A stretch of DNA of 60,755 nucleotides from Bacillota bacterium (GTDB lineage Bacteria > Bacillota > Clostridia > TANB77 > CAG-465), in assembly GCA_023410645.1 (NCBI GenBank), contig JAEYPQ010000019.1, positions 1 through 60,755 on the forward strand, given 5' to 3'. Under the pieces are notes generated by a model that did not search any database, was not told where the DNA came from, and saw only the letters and a program-made list of their open reading frames with translations. A program made the translations under genes and the position numbers. Of the stretch, positions 59,479-60,755 are shown in pieces; within the stretch, counting starts at the first letter, position 1, and the number at the start of each line of letters is the position of its first letter.

Positions 59479-60755
59479 ATGAAAAAAAGAGGCATATCAT
59501 TAATAGTACTAGTAATAACAATAATAGTTATTATAATATTAGCAGGAGCTATAATACTAAATTTAAGTAAAAATAATCCAATAGAAAGTGCTAAAAAAGC
59601 AAAATTTTTAAATGATGTAGATACTTTTAAAAGTGAACTATCATTATATGAACTAGATAAAATGGCAGGGACAGATGGAAATTATGATCCCAAGTTATTA
59701 AATGCTGATAAGAGTGGATCAACAGAAAATGGAGATCCAACAAATACAGATAAAAAAATAACGGATATAATAACATCAATGGATAATACTAGATATCCTG
59801 ATATACTAGAAGTCGTTGCAGGAGAGTTAGTATATGTTGGAAGTGATCAAGATGAATCAAACTGGTCAGATGGGGTAATAGAGGTAAAAGACTTTAAGAT
59901 AGATGTATCAGTAGTACCAGATACAACACATTTAAGTGGAACAATATCTTTAGTTGGAACTATGGTTGACCCAACTAAAATAGAATATTATAGGATTTAT
60001 TTATCAACCACAAGTGGAGAATATGGAGATACACCAGCACTAGAGATAACAGAAAAAAATGCGACTGTTGGATTTAACTTAACGGAAAATATATCACCAA
60101 ATACAAGATATTATATAACAGTAGAAGTTAAAATGAGTAATGAAACTGATACAAGAACAAAAGAAGTTAGTGTATCAACACAAATAGATGATGTAGCACC
60201 AAATACACCACAAATATCAGTACCATCATATTCAAAGACATTAACTATAACTCCAGTAGCTATAACATTAACAGATAATGATGGCGGAAGTGGAGTAAGT
60301 AAAACTTTAAGTAGATATATAATAGATCAAGTTTCTACAAATTATAGCGAAGATGATGATATATGGCAAACAGGAGCAACAAATTTAACAGCAGAAAATT
60401 TTGTAGGAGATACAGCAACACTAGGAGTAGAAATACCATTAGATGGAGAATATTATATACATGTATTGTCTATTGATAATGCTGGAAGTAGAAAGTCAGC
60501 AACATCAGGGAAAATAATAGTAGATACAGTAGTACCAAATGAAGCTGGAATAACAATACCATCAAGTACAACAACAGGTAGTGTAGATGCAACAGTAGCA
60601 CTAAGTGATAATGCAGGAGGAAGTGGTGTAAACTTAAATGAGAGTAAATACATATATTCAACAGTGTCATATCCATATGGAGATACAGAACCAATATGGG
60701 ATACAGCAACAGTATTTACAAGTGAGACACAAACAATAACAGTAACATCAAGTAC
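59479..60755 (+). CDS. Prepilin-like surface protein with Ig-like repeats, cut by the right edge
   Basis: The first 425 codons are visible. The start KKRGISLIVLVITI and the module NNPIESAKKAKF, then ELVYVGSDQDES, are those of the local prepilin-like family. A fibronectin-like region follows (about 140-230). Then come Ig-like repeats closely similar to repeats 1 and 2 of the gene at 33858: LTDNDGGSG, GEYYIHVLSIDNAGS, IVDTVVPNEA and KYIYSTVSYPYGDTE. This indicates recent duplication or exchange between the two genes. AAAGGAGG precedes the ATG. The gene continues beyond the window. Confidence 0.78.
   Translation, partial: MKKRGISLIVLVITIIVIIILAGAIILNLSKNNPIESAKKAKFLNDVDTFKSELSLYELDKMAGTDGNYDPKLLNADKSGSTENGDPTNTDKKITDIITSMDNTRYPDILEVVAGELVYVGSDQDESNWSDGVIEVKDFKIDVSVVPDTTHLSGTISLVGTMVDPTKIEYYRIYLSTTSGEYGDTPALEITEKNATVGFNLTENISPNTRYYITVEVKMSNETDTRTKEVSVSTQIDDVAPNTPQISVPSYSKTLTITPVAITLTDNDGGSGVSKTLSRYIIDQVSTNYSEDDDIWQTGATNLTAENFVGDTATLGVEIPLDGEYYIHVLSIDNAGSRKSATSGKIIVDTVVPNEAGITIPSSTTTGSVDATVALSDNAGGSGVNLNESKYIYSTVSYPYGDTEPIWDTATVFTSETQTITVTSS

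Noticed and set aside
60453..60709. Overlapping minus-strand frames at the right edge
   Set aside because: They are shadows of the Ig-like repeats of the plus-strand prepilin-like gene.

Overview
The window is very AT-rich DNA from a low-GC, endospore-forming Bacillota. It is most likely an uncultured gut-type member of the Clostridia; this placement is an inference from gene content, not from a marker-gene tree. Sporulation genes are scattered through it: dpsA (dipicolinate synthase A), ylbJ, spoVT and dapA, which supplies the dipicolinate precursor. No LPS or outer-membrane genes are seen. Starts are usually preceded by strong GGAGG/AGGTGAT ribosome sites. Most transcription units have a near-consensus sigma-A promoter (TTGaca, about 17 bases, TGnTATAAT) and end in an AU-rich hairpin. 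No tRNA, rRNA, CRISPR array, intact insertion sequence or prophage was found.

Layout. 0-4 kb: the start of a minus-strand gene at the left edge, dpsA, a glycine-rich prepilin-like surface protein and folD. 4-9 kb: a hexose-phosphate mutase followed by the complete dTDP-L-rhamnose set rmlD-rmlA-rmlC-rmlB. 9-25 kb: an ABC-transporter-dependent polysaccharide locus with Wzm, Wzt carrying a C-terminal sugar-binding domain, several GT2 glycosyltransferases, two methyltransferase/coiled-coil proteins (one with a kinase-like domain), GtrA- and GtrB-like proteins, a DUF6056-like polytopic protein, galE, a polysaccharide deacetylase, a CpoA-like glycolipid glycosyltransferase and a short-chain dehydrogenase. 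25-32 kb: a small coat-like protein, ylbJ, an RlmI-like methyltransferase, a HEAT-like protein, rpoZ with an acidic tail, a CMP-kinase-like protein and a second hexose-phosphate mutase. 31-38 kb: recD2, an Ig-repeat prepilin-like protein, a KAP-type NTPase and spoVT. 38-45 kb: an accessory block in which three proteins with glycerophosphodiesterase (GDPD) domains alternate with five short unrecognised proteins that resemble one another. 45-50 kb: sufC-sufB-sufD-sufS-sufU. 50-56 kb: a cupin, a holin-like membrane protein, a DUF421/DUF4363 pair, a small hypothetical, dapA and priA. 56-60.7 kb: an RCC1-repeat prepilin-like gene broken by a one-base frameshift, and a further Ig-repeat prepilin-like gene cut by the right edge.

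How the parts work together. The rml operon would make dTDP-rhamnose for the GT2 enzymes of the adjacent export locus. The glycan would leave through Wzm/Wzt, and the methyltransferase and kinase-like proteins are placed to cap its end, resembling the WbdD/Wzt-C chain-length system of Gram-negative O-antigens. Four prepilin-like genes share a constant N-terminal module but carry different outer domains (glycine-rich, Ig-like, RCC1), so they look like a modular surface-display family. The most novel signals are this family, the possible capping system, and the GDPD/paralogue block at 38-45 kb.
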